From contig BQMJ01000078.1 of NCBI GenBank assembly GCA_025991245.1, forward strand, positions 54,866 through 118,865: a stretch of DNA of 64,000 bases, in the 5' to 3' direction. The notes under the pieces were generated by a model. The model searched no databases, was not told the origin of the DNA, and saw only the letters and a list, made by a program, of their open reading frames with translations. This document shows, in pieces, positions 11,233-21,306 of the stretch (positions are counted from its first letter, which is position 1; each line of letters opens with the position of its first letter). This DNA comes from Galdieria partita (Eukaryota > Rhodophyta > Bangiophyceae > Galdieriales > Galdieriaceae). The position numbers and the translations under genes are program-made.

Positions 11233-12967
11233 TTATATTCTACTGGGACTGTGCTTTCTAGACAAGCTCTTTCTCTTTGCATCCTTAAATGTTTCGTCCA
11301 AAACTTCACTCAGTGTAGGATGCGTGTGAACACAATAAGATAAATCATAAACACTAGAATGATTAGCAATAGCATTGGCTGCCTCTTGTATCAAATCGGA
11401 AGCATGAATACCAATCACGTGACAACCCAACAACTGTAGAAAATACATCAATCTCAATAAACTGTTATGGACGACTTACCTCTCCCGTTTGTTCATTGTA
11501 CAAGATTTTCGCCATTCCTTCTCCTTCCATTTCGGCTAAAGCTTTGGAATTGGCCCGAAAATAGGCAACGCTCTTCTCCAACTTGAATCCATGTTGAGAT
11601 GCCTCTTCCTTGGCTTGAGGTTCAGTCAAGCCTACATATGCAATTTCTGGATGCGTAAAACATGCAGCAGGTATAGAACGGTGATTGACAACATGACGAT
11701 TTCCCATAATATTTTCAATGGCTGAAATTCCTTGCATGGATGCTGCATGTGCAAGCATCATTTTTCCATTGGCATCTCCAATACAATATAGGTGAGGAAT
11801 AGACTCATTACCTCTCATCACTTGCATATATTCATTGGTAGGAATAAAACCACCACGAACAACTTCCACTCCAAATATCTCCAAACCAAGGTTTTCAGTG
11901 TTCGGTTTCCTTCCAGTCGCAACAAGAACTGCATCTACTTGTAACTCACGACTAGTCATCTTTGTATCCGCATCAGATAATACTAAATGAACGGGTTTCC
12001 CAGGTACCGCTTTGGTAGCTAAAGACCGAGTATAATAATCAATAGGTCGACTCTGAACAAGTAAACGATGGGCAACTCTCGATATTTCAGGATCAAAACC
12101 TGGAATAAGATTAGGCAAGGCTTCTACAAATGTAATTTCAGTCCCCAAAGAAGAATATACATCACTAAATTCCAATCCTATATAGCCACTACCAACTATG
12201 GCTATCCAAGAAGGTATCCATTCCAACTTCAATGCATCATCAGATGTAAAGACTGTCTTATTATCAATCTCAATGCCACGTGGCACAAAAGGAACAGAAC
12301 CAGGAGCTAAAATAATGTCTTTTGCACTAATTGTTTCTCCACTGGCTAACTCAACCACATGGGAAGACTTGCACTTGGCTCGAGAATGGATAACATCAAC
12401 ACCCAACGCTTTTAAGGAATTGCCTAGATTCTTCTGTACCCGATTGGCTAAACCTTGTGCATGATCAGCTACAGCTTGTCTATCAACAGAAATATCAGTG
12501 ACATCAACACCTAACGAACGAAGATGTTGTCTATCTCTCAACTCTCGGATCCTTCTAGCTGAAGACAACAAAGCTTTTGATGGCACACAACCACGATTCA
12601 CGCAAGTGCCACCAATTTCATGTGCTTCAAAGATACAGGTCTTCAAACCATTCGCAACTGCGTGCAATGCAGCACCATGACCTCCCACTCCTGCTCCTAT
12701 GATAGCGACGTCATAATCAAACTTTCCCTTGTCTTCACAAACAACAGTAAATTGACGTTGAGTTTTCTTGGATCTAAACTGTAATATAGGAGTATTTTCT
12801 GTTTTAAAACCAGGAAAGGCAACCAAAGTTGAAATACGAGTCTTTGTAAGAAACTTGGAACCATGAAGAGACTGCTTGTTCAACAACACACAGGGATGCT
12901 TCTGAAGGCAATCTGTGTGATGACAAAAAGTACTCCAACTTGCTGACTCTACAAAGCTATAAACCAT
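11233..12967 (-). CDS. LPD1: Dihydrolipoamide dehydrogenase (E3), plastid-type
   Basis: Exons 12967-11480 and 11433-11233, 46-nt intron (GTAAGTCG...TCTACAG); 562 residues. After a transit-peptide-like N-terminus of about 80 residues comes FAD-binding [16 protein letters not shown], the redox-active disulphide [15 protein letters not shown], the NAD-binding [18 protein letters not shown]-binding [14 protein letters not shown], and in exon 2 the catalytic His-Glu pair in HTHPTLSE. E3 reoxidises dihydrolipoamide in 2-oxoacid dehydrogenase complexes. The spacing in GCVPSKALL and the sequence [14 protein letters not shown] resemble plastid LPD of plants and cyanobacteria, so it probably serves the plastid pyruvate dehydrogenase complex that feeds fatty-acid synthesis. 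A (CT)n/(TA)n tract lies just upstream of the ATG. Confidence 0.92.
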
Positions 12968-12996
12968 ATTTCTTTTTCTTTCTCTCTCTCTCTATC

Positions 12997-13028
<32 letters not shown>

Positions 13029-13429
13029 CTGTCACTAGTAACGAGTAATCCTATCGGTGAAGAAAAATGCAATTGGCGCCTAAAAGAATCCCAAAGTTTT
13101 TGGTTTTCTTTTGTAGCTTTTGTTGCAAAAGGCTTTTGGTAAAGAAGATGGAGTTGCGGTTTGAATATTCTTTACTATTTTTTTCTATAAAAGTGCATAA
13201 TTTTGACAACCAGCTCGCAGAACTAGTCTCTCCAACCAGGCCACCAACAGTCACACTTGTATATTTTTATTTGGAACAAAGGAGTCTTCTCCACATTACC
13301 TATACCATCCTAATAAGAAAACAAGCCTACATCTACTAAATATGGCTATTTTTTCTTCTCTGTCTCGTCTTTATCAGTTTTCTTACTCCACTGTTTATAG
13401 GTAAAGTATCCAACCTGGCAGAGAGTTTA
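12968..13429. promoter_or_regulatory. Intergenic region with CT/TA tract and GGCGCC palindrome
   Basis: No supported gene. Right beside the LPD start lies a pyrimidine-rich run (about 12970-12995) followed by an AT run to about 13022. The palindrome GGCGCC sits at 13075-13080, about 108 bases upstream of the LPD ATG; the same hexamer recurs near other gene starts in this window. The rest is AT-rich without clear signal. Confidence 0.45.
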
Positions 13430-13655
13430 CTACAGCTTCTCTTTTGAAAGTCCAAATAGACCTACACTAGCAACAACAATACCAACCACTGTTACAAGAG
13501 CAATTTTTTCTGGAAGAAATAGATGCACTACATTCTCATAGTAAAGAAGCTGTCGAGTTGAAGTTTGTTGGCAAAACACACTTACTTGTAGACCTACTCT
13601 ATAAGAGCTGCAATGATGCAACCCGCTCCAGATGATAAGAAAACAAGATTGAGGA
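13430..13655 (-). CDS. Possible small single-span membrane protein
   Basis: Weak candidate. The minus-strand frame ending at 13430 encodes LLYYENVVHLFLPEKIAL followed by a strongly hydrophobic stretch (VTVVGIVVASVGLFGL) and a charged end SKEKL, the look of a small organelle-membrane subunit. A GTAAGTG donor and ...CGACAG acceptor nearby would make a 36-nt intron joining an upstream exon, shorter than other introns here. The true start is unclear, and the frame further upstream overlaps CDC123 exons on the other strand. I do not recognise a family. Confidence 0.3.
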
Positions 13656-14800
13656 ATGGATGTGCATTGGCAAACGGTGTTTGACAAGGTGAGCGGAAGA
13701 GCGTATTTCATCGTTGGATAAATATGAGTGTTGTAGTGTATTCCTCGTTTGAAAAGAGTCCCTTGCGACCGTGAGTTTTTATGTTCCCTGTTTTTGACTG
13801 ATGGGTTGCACATCCGTCCCAACGAAGTCCCGTTCCTGGAAACCAGAGTTAACGCAGTAAGTTGAAATGTCCCCGTTTTGTAACTTTTTAACCTTTATTA
13901 GAAAGAGGATGAATACGTTGATGACAGTATCGAATTTGAGGATAAAGACGCTGCTTTTTTGACAGAGCCTTCTTTTCCTTCAATAGAAATTGCTATTGAC
14001 TCTGCCATCAAGGAACTGGGTGGAAGTGTCTTTCCAAAGCTACATAAAGCCCCTATTGACGCAGCATGGTACTTTTTAGCGTTCCTTTTGTGTCTTTGTA
14101 GTCGACTTTTCTCTCTTAGGATATCTTTTAATCACGATCTGAGTTGCAGCAGTGCTGATGAAGTATTAACACTATTAAAGTGTTCAGAACGAGTAACAAA
14201 CTACATATCAGAACTTTGCGATGAGGAATGGAACAGTACAGAACTGGAACTCCGTGAGTGGTTTCATATACATCCAGGTGGTGAATGGCGTTGTTTTGTA
14301 AAGGATGGTTTCTTGTTGGCAGCAACACTTAGAGACATATCTTGCAACGTTTTATTGACTGAACAAGATAGCTTTCAAGTGAAACAGATGTTGTCAACCT
14401 TCTTTGAATCTCATAAAGGTAGGCCATTGGTTGTGATTGGAGTTTCTTCTAAACGTTCTTTATAGAGGGTTTAGTAGGTTGTTGGGTGATTGATGTTTAT
14501 ATTGATGAGCAGCAGCATATCTGGGTTTTTGACGTCGAAAGTTTTTCAGTCAAAAAGACACAAGATGAAGAGAACGTTTGGGGTTTGTTCTCTAAAGAAG
14601 AAGTGGAGGAATGGTTCCAATTACAACATCCTCCTAAAGTCCCTGTCATAAGAATTGTAGATGGACATGAAAATTTATTTCAGAATCATAAAAAATGGAA
14701 AAGTGGTATGCCGTGGGAGTTGAGAAATTTCCACGCCACGGAAGTTGTACAGGAAGCCGTATCAACAACACGGCGAGAGCAAGACTCCTTGGCTCGGTAA
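13656..14800 (+). CDS. CDC123: CDC123 (D123 family), eIF2 assembly chaperone
   Basis: Five exons rebuilt from splice signals: 13656-13688, 13737-13856, 13902-14068, 14120-14418 and 14466-14800, introns 48, 45, 51 and 47 nt; the sum is 954 bases, 317 residues, one frame. Family features: N-terminal part with FLCSLFLTDGLHIRPNE (CDC123: ..L..DG..LP), acidic linker EDEYVDDSIEFED, the signature ELGGSVFPKL followed by AAWISF after splicing, the RCFVKDGFLLAATLRD strand (R-C-F-V...Q/R-D) and the late DVYID...VFDVESF motif of this ATP-grasp-like fold. CDC123 binds eIF2-gamma and helps assemble eIF2, so it controls translation initiation. It converges on the NIPA gene with an 11-base gap. Confidence 0.88.
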
Positions 14801-14811
14801 ATTCTTCATGA

Positions 14812-16056
14812 TTACATGAAATCAGTTTGGTTACCAGCAGGTAATGGTCTATACAGATTCTTGGCAGGATTGTTTTCAGCCATGGAGGAAAGATTTTCCG
14901 CTTCTGTTGAATTCGAACTGTTTTGAGAATAAGCTGGAGGGGGTCGAATCACTTCATTTACCAAATTTTCATAAAATATTTGAGCCAATGTTCGGTGATC
15001 TTTCTTTGCAGCTGGACAAATGAGAACCACTCCTCCAAATAGGAGACATATACCTATACCAAAGAAGCCAACGTCTCTCTTATTCCATTGAAGAAATTCT
15101 TCATAGTAAATGCCTCCAGCTAATAAACTAAACAATATCCAACAAATCTGCATCATTGGAAATGCATAAGACACATCAAATAATTTCAAAGCATGGTTGA
15201 GACGATTCATCCAGAACAGAGCAGCTGCAGTCAAACCCAATAGAATGAAATAGGTCTCATAATAAGTCAACGGACCTGGAAAAGAAGATAGGACTTGTGC
15301 AAACAACATAGAACAGCCCTTTGCCAATACAACCGACTAGTTACCAATCAATACAATATACAAATAAAGGCAATCACTACTTACAAAAGTACCCCAAACT
15401 GAGGAAGATAGGGCATATAATATAGCCAAAAATTGTCCTTCACGAAGAGAAGCCAAAGATGGCTCGAACTTTGCGATGCCATGCCTTCTGGCAATTTTCT
15501 GCTTTATCTGTGTATATGCTGTCGATGAAACAACAGAAATAAAAGCAATAACAAAGGCATAACAGACAAAGGGTGACTTTCCAAACAATATAATCAAATC
15601 CTCGACATCATAAGCTCTAGCATCGTGCTTTCCAAACAATACGACAAAAAAACAACCCGATATAATTAAAGCAGTTCCATAATAAGCGTTCATATCTGTC
15701 GGTTCATTCAAAATGAAACGTGCGAATAAAACATGACTCAAGAATTGAAGAGAGCTAAGTCCGGCCAACACAGATTGAGCAGCATAACGGTATGAAAAGA
15801 AACCGGTAACGTTACTAAAGAGAAAAAGAAAGAGTCCCAACAACCACAACGGAGTTTGTGAAAGTCTTCTTCTTTGTGAAGGGGCCAACATGAGACGCTG
15901 GTTTATAGCAAGTTTTTGAAGGTTTACTCCCAAGTTGGTACCGACTGAACCTAAAATGGAAAGAACGATACCAATCCACCAAGAGGTAACGCTATGTCCC
16001 AGAGGTATTGTCACTGGAGTAAGGTGCGGTGGAGAAGAAGAAACAGTTTCTGACAT
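14812..16056 (-). CDS. NIPA-type magnesium transporter (DUF803)
   Basis: Exons 16056-15385 and 15336-14812, 48-nt intron (GTAAGTAG...AACTAG); 398 residues. Hydrophobic segments are spread over the whole length (about nine), in the drug/metabolite-transporter-like fold. Family marks: GIVLSILGSVGTNLGVNLQK at residues 29-48 (NIPA: G..L...S....N.G.N.QK), a short second half starting SVVLAKGCSML (family: S..V...K), and FPMMQICWILFSLLAGGIYY-x-E (NIPA: P..q..W.......G..Y..E). NIPA proteins carry Mg2+ across plasma or endosomal membranes. The C-terminal tail is Pro/Asn/Ser-rich. Confidence 0.85.
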
Positions 16057-16148
16057 TCTATGTTAAGAGGCTGAAAACTTTTTCTCTAAATACAAGAGAG
16101 ATTTACTACTCTGCTATTCTTATACACAATGACTCATCGATCATTCCT

Positions 16149-16892
16149 TTACCAAAAGAAAATGGATGAATACAAAATGTCACAGCGTTGGCTCCTTCGA
16201 TACGCATTCAACATATTTCTATATTTATCCTTCAAGTCGACACAAGTTCTTTTCGGATGAAATGGATAGCTATGTAAGATATTCTTCCAATGTCCAACTC
16301 CAAATTGGGATATTCCTATTGTTAAGTTCCTTTCTTCTTCAGGAGTGAATCTTACATAACTTCGATTCCTTTGACATTTGATACTCCTTCTTCTCTTTTT
16401 TAACTTGGATGATAAACAAGAATGACTGTTCTCATTTCCTTGTACTGTATGAATATGTAAGGAGTCCTCCTTTCCCAGAGATTCAAACTTTGAAAGGTCG
16501 GACATGGCTCCATCAAGTCTTCTATCGTTTATACAATTATGGCAAGCAACATCATTGTTCCATGTGAAAGTCTCACTTGTAATGGAATCCCCTTTTGGCA
16601 TAGATGAGATAAGAGTCCATTCATTATGGATATTCCACGTACTAGACTCCAAGCAAATATCTTGTTGACTAGTTGTAACAAGTAGTTGGTTCCTTTCTCC
16701 TAAAAATGGGAGAACATGAGTATGTCTTTCATATTCCTGTACTTTTAGATTTTGGTATGTTGTAGAGGTTCTACTAGAAATCAACAAGTTTCTTCTCCAT
16801 AAGGAATCTGCTAGACCAATGATGACCAGTGCTTCTTTCCAATCCAAGACATCGTTTTGCACTAGTTTACAAAATTCATTTTCTGTAGCCAT
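16149..16892 (-). CDS. C-terminal telobox Myb-domain protein (possible telomeric dsDNA-binding protein)
   Basis: Single-exon frame of 247 residues, ATG 16892. The only recognisable domain is one Myb repeat at about residues 180-232: VRFTPEEERNLTIGISQFG, then a GVGHWKNI turn, then VDLKDKYRNM. The last string is the telobox (VDLKDKWRN) that defines the Myb domain of telomere-repeat-binding proteins (TRF, Taz1, plant TRFL/SMH). The domain lies at the C-terminus as in TRF proteins. A basic patch KLKKRRRSIKCQRNRS just before it fits DNA binding or nuclear import. The N-terminal 170 residues are not recognisable as a TRF homology domain. Binding to the TTTAGGG-containing repeats at this chromosome's end is inference. 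Confidence 0.72.
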   Translation of the reverse strand: MATENEFCKLVQNDVLDWKEALVIIGLADSLWRRNLLISSRTSTTYQNLKVQEYERHTHVLPFLGERNQLLVTTSQQDICLESSTWNIHNEWTLISSMPKGDSITSETFTWNNDVACHNCINDRRLDGAMSDLSKFESLGKEDSLHIHTVQGNENSHSCLSSKLKKRRRSIKCQRNRSYVRFTPEEERNLTIGISQFGVGHWKNILHSYPFHPKRTCVDLKDKYRNMLNAYRRSQRCDILYSSIFFW

Positions 16893-17358
16893 TGTTCTAT
16901 GAACAGAAAGGAAATTTAACTAGCACTGAATTCTTACTAGGGTTTGAATAGAAGAAAAAACAATCAAGAAATCATAAACTCTCTCGCATCAAGTCCACTT
17001 TTAGTATCCGCCTCTCATTTCCGTTATTCCGTTTAGATTCCCTGAATGGGAAATTTTTCTTCATTCTTCGAAGACTCGTCAAACTCATTAGTCGTGGCAT
17101 CATTCTATTATCAAACACAGTTATTACCACAAGAATAGACAAATTTCTTCTTCTCGACCAATTCTTCTTTGTTATAGCATGTTTTCTTTGTAAAAGCATG
17201 CACTGATGCCAAATATTCTAAGGTTATATTACAGGCTCTATAATAAAGACCATTTTATTCTCTATAGGAATGTTCTGTTGTCTGAAAACGGATTTTTCGT
17301 ATACAATACAATTTCTTGCTTATGACTCTTTCACTTTCGAAACTATGTCCATGAAGGA
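16893..17358. other. Intergenic region between divergent genes
   Basis: About 466 AT-rich bases between the telobox Myb start and the PLGG1-like start. A 75-codon minus frame at 16972-17199 is Arg/Met-rich without family likeness and is taken as chance. Both promoters must lie here, but I see no defined element. Confidence 0.4.
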
Positions 17359-19041
17359 ATGGACATTCGAATTCACATGTCTTTTATCATATCATCATCG
17401 CCTCGTGTTCCTTTGCCAATCCTTTCATCACGAAACAAAACTCAAGTTGCCAAGTTGGGGTTCAACTTAATTTCTAGAAATAGTCTTGTTTCCAAAAGAT
17501 CTAGACTATATGTTTCTATTCGTCACCACTCGCGCAGTTCAACAACTATTTGGTTGACTTGTCAAGATTCAAACACCCCTTCTGGGTCGAGTACGCTCAA
17601 GTTGAAAACTTGGAGTCGCGTTGTTCTTGGAGTTGTCATCCTTTATGGCATAGATAGATGTTTTGCTTCTATTCTGAGTCGTTTTGCGATCAGCTTCCCC
17701 AGTTCTTTGGTGGGAATGTTGATCACATTCATTTTCCTCTTGGCCTTTCAGAAGAAGAAAATAGGTTCTCAATCTATCAGTGAACATATATTTCACTGGT
17801 TCCTTCCTTCCGTTCAGTTCCTATCCAGATGGTTGGCAGTATTTTTTGTTCCAAATTTGGTAATGTTACCACTTTTCCCTGTGAAGGATCCCATAGAACT
17901 AATGAGAATGTGTATTCTAATCGTCGTAAGTTATTCCATTTCCTATGAAAATATTGTTCAAAAGGACACCAACTAGATTTGTCTATTCGCTACTTTACTC
18001 TTTACTGCATTTCTTTCGTCATTTCTTAGTAGGAAAGAGAGTCAATGGAAAAAGTTATCTGTTCACTCTTCGGTTACTTCTTTCAAGACCGATACGAGTC
18101 TTCCGAGTGTTCCTATTATCTCTTTTTGGAGTATAATGAGTGTATTGAGTGCCATCGGGTTATATTATTGGAGACGTCTATCTTATGCACTCTTTTATTT
18201 ATATTCTTTATCCATCACTTTATCTGGTTTTTGTTTAGGACAATGGGTTCCCGTTGAAATGAAAAAGTTTATGCATCCTATCACATTCTGTACTCTCTTT
18301 GCTATGTTGGGATTATTTTTGATTTCCAAGTGGATTGCAATACCTTTTCATGTTGCATTGAACACTTATTTGAGAAGAGGAGTTGGGTTGTGGATGGGAG
18401 GTGCTGGAAGTTTATTGTTGACATTTTTATCACCCGCTGTTGTGTCGTTTGCCTTTCAAATGTATTCGAGAAGAACGTTTTTGCAACAATATATGTTCAC
18501 TCTATTATCCAGTTGTACACTTGCTTCCTTGTTTGGACTTTTTAGTACTGCATATATGGCAAAGTTGTTGCAACTCTCTCCTGTTACTCGTGTTTCCTTG
18601 ATTCCTCGTTCCATTACAGTGGTAAGACAGTAATATTCCTCTAGAAAAGATATCCATTCATTCATATGGTTGTTATAGCCTTTAGCAGTAGCCATATCTT
18701 CCATGTTGAATGGAGACATTCCATTGACTTCGACAGCAGTAGCAGTAACGGGTATGATAGGTGCAAATGTGAACAAGGAATTGTTGTCTTTGTTCGGTAT
18801 TCATCAATCTGTTGCAAGAGGAATATCCACTGGTGCAAGGTACGTGTATCTGGTACAATATTGATCATGTTGAGAGAGAATGGTTAGTTCCCATGGCTTA
18901 GGTACTGCTGCGATGGCTGAAGAGCCTGAAGCATTTCCTTTTGCTGCCATATCGATGACTTTGGTTGCAACTATATCCACTATTTTGACTAGTTTTCCAC
19001 TGATTCGTCGATGGTTGTTGTGGGTCTCAGGAATATATTAA
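17359..19041 (+). CDS. PLGG1: LrgA/LrgB fusion, PLGG1-like plastid glycolate/glycerate transporter
   Basis: Four exons, 17359-17925, 17977-18621, 18679-18839 and 18888-19041 (introns 51, 57 and 48 nt), 508 residues. An N-terminal Ser/Arg-rich region of about 85 residues looks like a plastid transit peptide. The LrgA part follows (SFPSSLVGMLITFIFLLAF), then a linker, then the LrgB part with PVTRVSLIPRSITVPLAVAI and the late GIHQSVARGISTGAS-SHGLGTAAMAEE, which is the LrgB signature (G.A.GT..HG.GTA.A.E). In plants this fusion exchanges glycolate and glycerate across the inner plastid envelope in photorespiration. An alternative start is the ATG seven codons in. Confidence 0.85.
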
Positions 19042-19101
19042 ATTTTCATCTACTGGGCTATTCTTCTTTACTGGATTGGTGAAGGGTTTGGCGTCATCAC
19101 T

Positions 19102-19928
19102 ATGCAAGGTGGTCCTCGTCCTCGTCAAGGTTTACCAAGATACCAAATGCCGGAAGCGGTGATGGAACTGTTTCGTCCACGTGAACCGCTTCCTTACTTA
19201 CCACCACCGAAAAAGAGAAAGTTGAGACCACTTGCTGGTATTGCCCCATTCCTTGACTATATCCCAGAATATAAAGAAAAAGTTATTGGATCACACTCTG
19301 AATCGAGAGAAGAAACTTTTGAAACACCAGCCATGAGAAGAGAAAGAAAACGTAAAGAAAGAAGAGAAAAGTTTCTACAATGGAAACAAAAATTATTGGA
19401 ACAGTATAGCCCACCAACGGAACCCAACGCAACTTCGGATCCTCAAAAAACACTGTTTGTCGCAAGATTAGTAAGTATAGATATTCACTTGTTACCTTGA
19501 ATAATGTTAGAATGTAGAAACCGGAAACAACACAACTAAAACTGCAAGCAGAACTGGAGGTGTTCGGAAAGGTAAAGGAAATCAAGTTACCTATATCGAA
19601 AAGGACTGGGCTTCCAAAGGGTTATGCTTTTGTCGAGTTTCAGAGAGAAAGAGACATGAGAGAGGCACTTAGAGCACTCGAAGGAAAACGAATAGATGGT
19701 GCAAGAGTTATCGTAGACGTGGAAAAGGCGAGAACTTTTAAAAATTGGTTTCCTAAGAAGGTTCGAGTGGAAACGGTAGAAGATAGCAGTGCAAAAGTGG
19801 ATAAAACGAAAACAGTTTCGCCTCCCGCTCCTGGTAACAAAGATCGATATTCTTCTCCTCCTCCTCCTCGAAGAGGCAGAGGCTTTAGGCCCAACTATTC
19901 TCCTAGATACCGAAGGAATAGGTCATGA
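19102..19928 (+). CDS. SNRNP70: U1 snRNP 70 kDa protein (U1-70K)
   Basis: Exons 19102-19470 and 19518-19928, 47-nt intron; 259 residues. The N-terminal U1-70K region is clear (LFRPREPLPYLPPPKKRK ... LAGIAPFLDYI, then ETREERMERK-like Arg/Lys/Glu helix), followed by an RRM with RNP2 LFVARL and RNP1 KGYAFVEF, and the family phrase RVIVDVEKARTFKNWFPKK. The C-terminus is a short basic Pro/Arg tail rather than the long RS domain of plants and animals. U1-70K binds stem-loop I of U1 snRNA and helps define 5' splice sites, fitting for an intron-rich genome. The gene begins only 60 bases after the PLGG1-like stop on the same strand. Confidence 0.93.
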
Positions 19929-20163
19929 AAGTTAAGAATGAGCCTTTGGTTTTTTATTTTGGGCGCCATCTTATGTAATCATACAAGTAACGTGTTGTAT
20001 TTTCTTTTGAAAAAGTCATCAGGAACTGTTTTATGATATATAAAAGGACAATTGTTGCCATATGTAGTGTGAGGAAAAATGCTAAGAGGATTTGAGCGCC
20101 CATTCACGCACCTTCCATTTCTGTGGCAGCTAAAGAGTAAGCCCAAATCTTCATTGTTAGTGG

Positions 20164-21165
20164 ATGGACAAGTCTCCTTTTCGACTAGGTTCTTTTCTTA
20201 TAAAGGGTGCTGCAGGTACTGTACGTTCTTCGCTACATGGAGACTCGGCAAACAGAACACTACAAAGATTTGGTCTTATGTCGAGCAAAGCCAAGAGAAC
20301 TAGTGGGAAGCATTTGTCTCCTGCGGAGTCTCACCTGACTCTCTGTTTAAAACATGTCTTCTTACAACCTCGAGTACGGTTGCGTAGCGTTATGTTCCTT
20401 CATTTCCTTTCTACACCGTTTGTGCTGCTTCTGCTTTATATATTGTATTTCCCAAGCTCTTTTGAGTTTTGGTTATATTTCGCCATGCACTCTGCTCGAG
20501 CTTGGTTGTGGATTCTGAAAAATATATGCTTTCCAGATTTTATATTTAGCAGACAGAAAGTAACTATTTTTGGTACTCTCGTGCTATTTGCGCTATTAAG
20601 CTTTTACTGGGTTGCTCCGTGGATCTTGGCTTGTAACAAAACTTACTTTGCAATCCCCTATCCCGTTGCCTGTTTCCTTGTTTCTTGTTGGGGAATTGGA
20701 GTTGGAATCAATTTTGCAGCTGATGCACAAAAGTACTTTATGTTACGAGAACGAAAGATGCTAGTGAAGGATGGAGTGTTCAGTCGTTGTAGGCACCCTG
20801 CGTATCTTGGAGACCTATTGTCTTATGCAAGCATGACTATTTTGAGTGCCCATTGGCTTCCATTTTTTATTTATGTATTCTTCTTCTTTACTGTTTTTCT
20901 TCCTCTCATCTATCGTAAAGAGAAAACTTTGGCTAGATATTCAGAGTGGCCTCAATATAGTAGCGAGACAGGTCTTTTATTTCCAAAGGTTGATCGAAGC
21001 TATTTCCGTTCAGTATGGGATTCTTATATGAGTCAGTCGATCGATTTGAGTTTGAGTTGCTCAAAGAGAAGCAACTATTCATATGCCTCAACCAATGGCT
21101 CTGCGGTGAGGTTTACTAACTATTCCGGCCCCCAACACGAAAACGAGGAAGATATCCATAGTTGA
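20164..21165 (+). CDS. ICMT/phospholipid-methyltransferase-like multi-pass membrane protein
   Basis: Single-exon frame, 333 residues, ATG 20164. About six membrane segments. The C-terminal half carries the signature of the isoprenylcysteine carboxyl methyltransferase/PEMT/steroid-reductase-like fold: FAADAQKYFMLRERKMLVKD, then GVFSRCRHPAYLGDLLSY (G.f...RHP.Y.g), then EKTLARYSEWPQY. Enzymes of this fold methylate lipids, prenylated proteins or lignin-type monomers, or reduce sterols; the substrate here cannot be told. A GGCGCC palindrome lies at 19962-19967, about 200 bases upstream. The ATG at 20079 opens another frame and does not splice convincingly into this one. Confidence 0.6.
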   Translation: MDKSPFRLGSFLIKGAAGTVRSSLHGDSANRTLQRFGLMSSKAKRTSGKHLSPAESHLTLCLKHVFLQPRVRLRSVMFLHFLSTPFVLLLLYILYFPSSFEFWLYFAMHSARAWLWILKNICFPDFIFSRQKVTIFGTLVLFALLSFYWVAPWILACNKTYFAIPYPVACFLVSCWGIGVGINFAADAQKYFMLRERKMLVKDGVFSRCRHPAYLGDLLSYASMTILSAHWLPFFIYVFFFFTVFLPLIYRKEKTLARYSEWPQYSSETGLLFPKVDRSYFRSVWDSYMSQSIDLSLSCSKRSNYSYASTNGSAVRFTNYSGPQHENEEDIHS

Positions 21166-21306
21166 TAGAGATTGTAGGAAATATGAAAGTAGTATATATA
21201 AATAGTAATTGAAGATACTGAGTAAGTTGTTGTGAATACATTTGAAAAATTCCATTTGTGACCATTATTGGCAATAGATATTGTTGTTGTGGAAGAACTT
21301 GCAGCA

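Noticed and set aside
13051-13254. 67-codon minus frame (and 90-codon plus frame at 13067-13339)
   Set aside because: No ATG context, motif or splice partner; the GGCGCC palindrome and AT-rich make-up fit an intergenic region.
16972-17199. 75-codon Arg-rich minus frame
   Set aside because: Composition looks random and it does not splice into the telobox Myb gene.
20079-20303. 74-codon frame starting before the ICMT-like gene
   Set aside because: The only GT-AG pair joining it to the real frame would be a 24-nt intron and creates a frame conflict.
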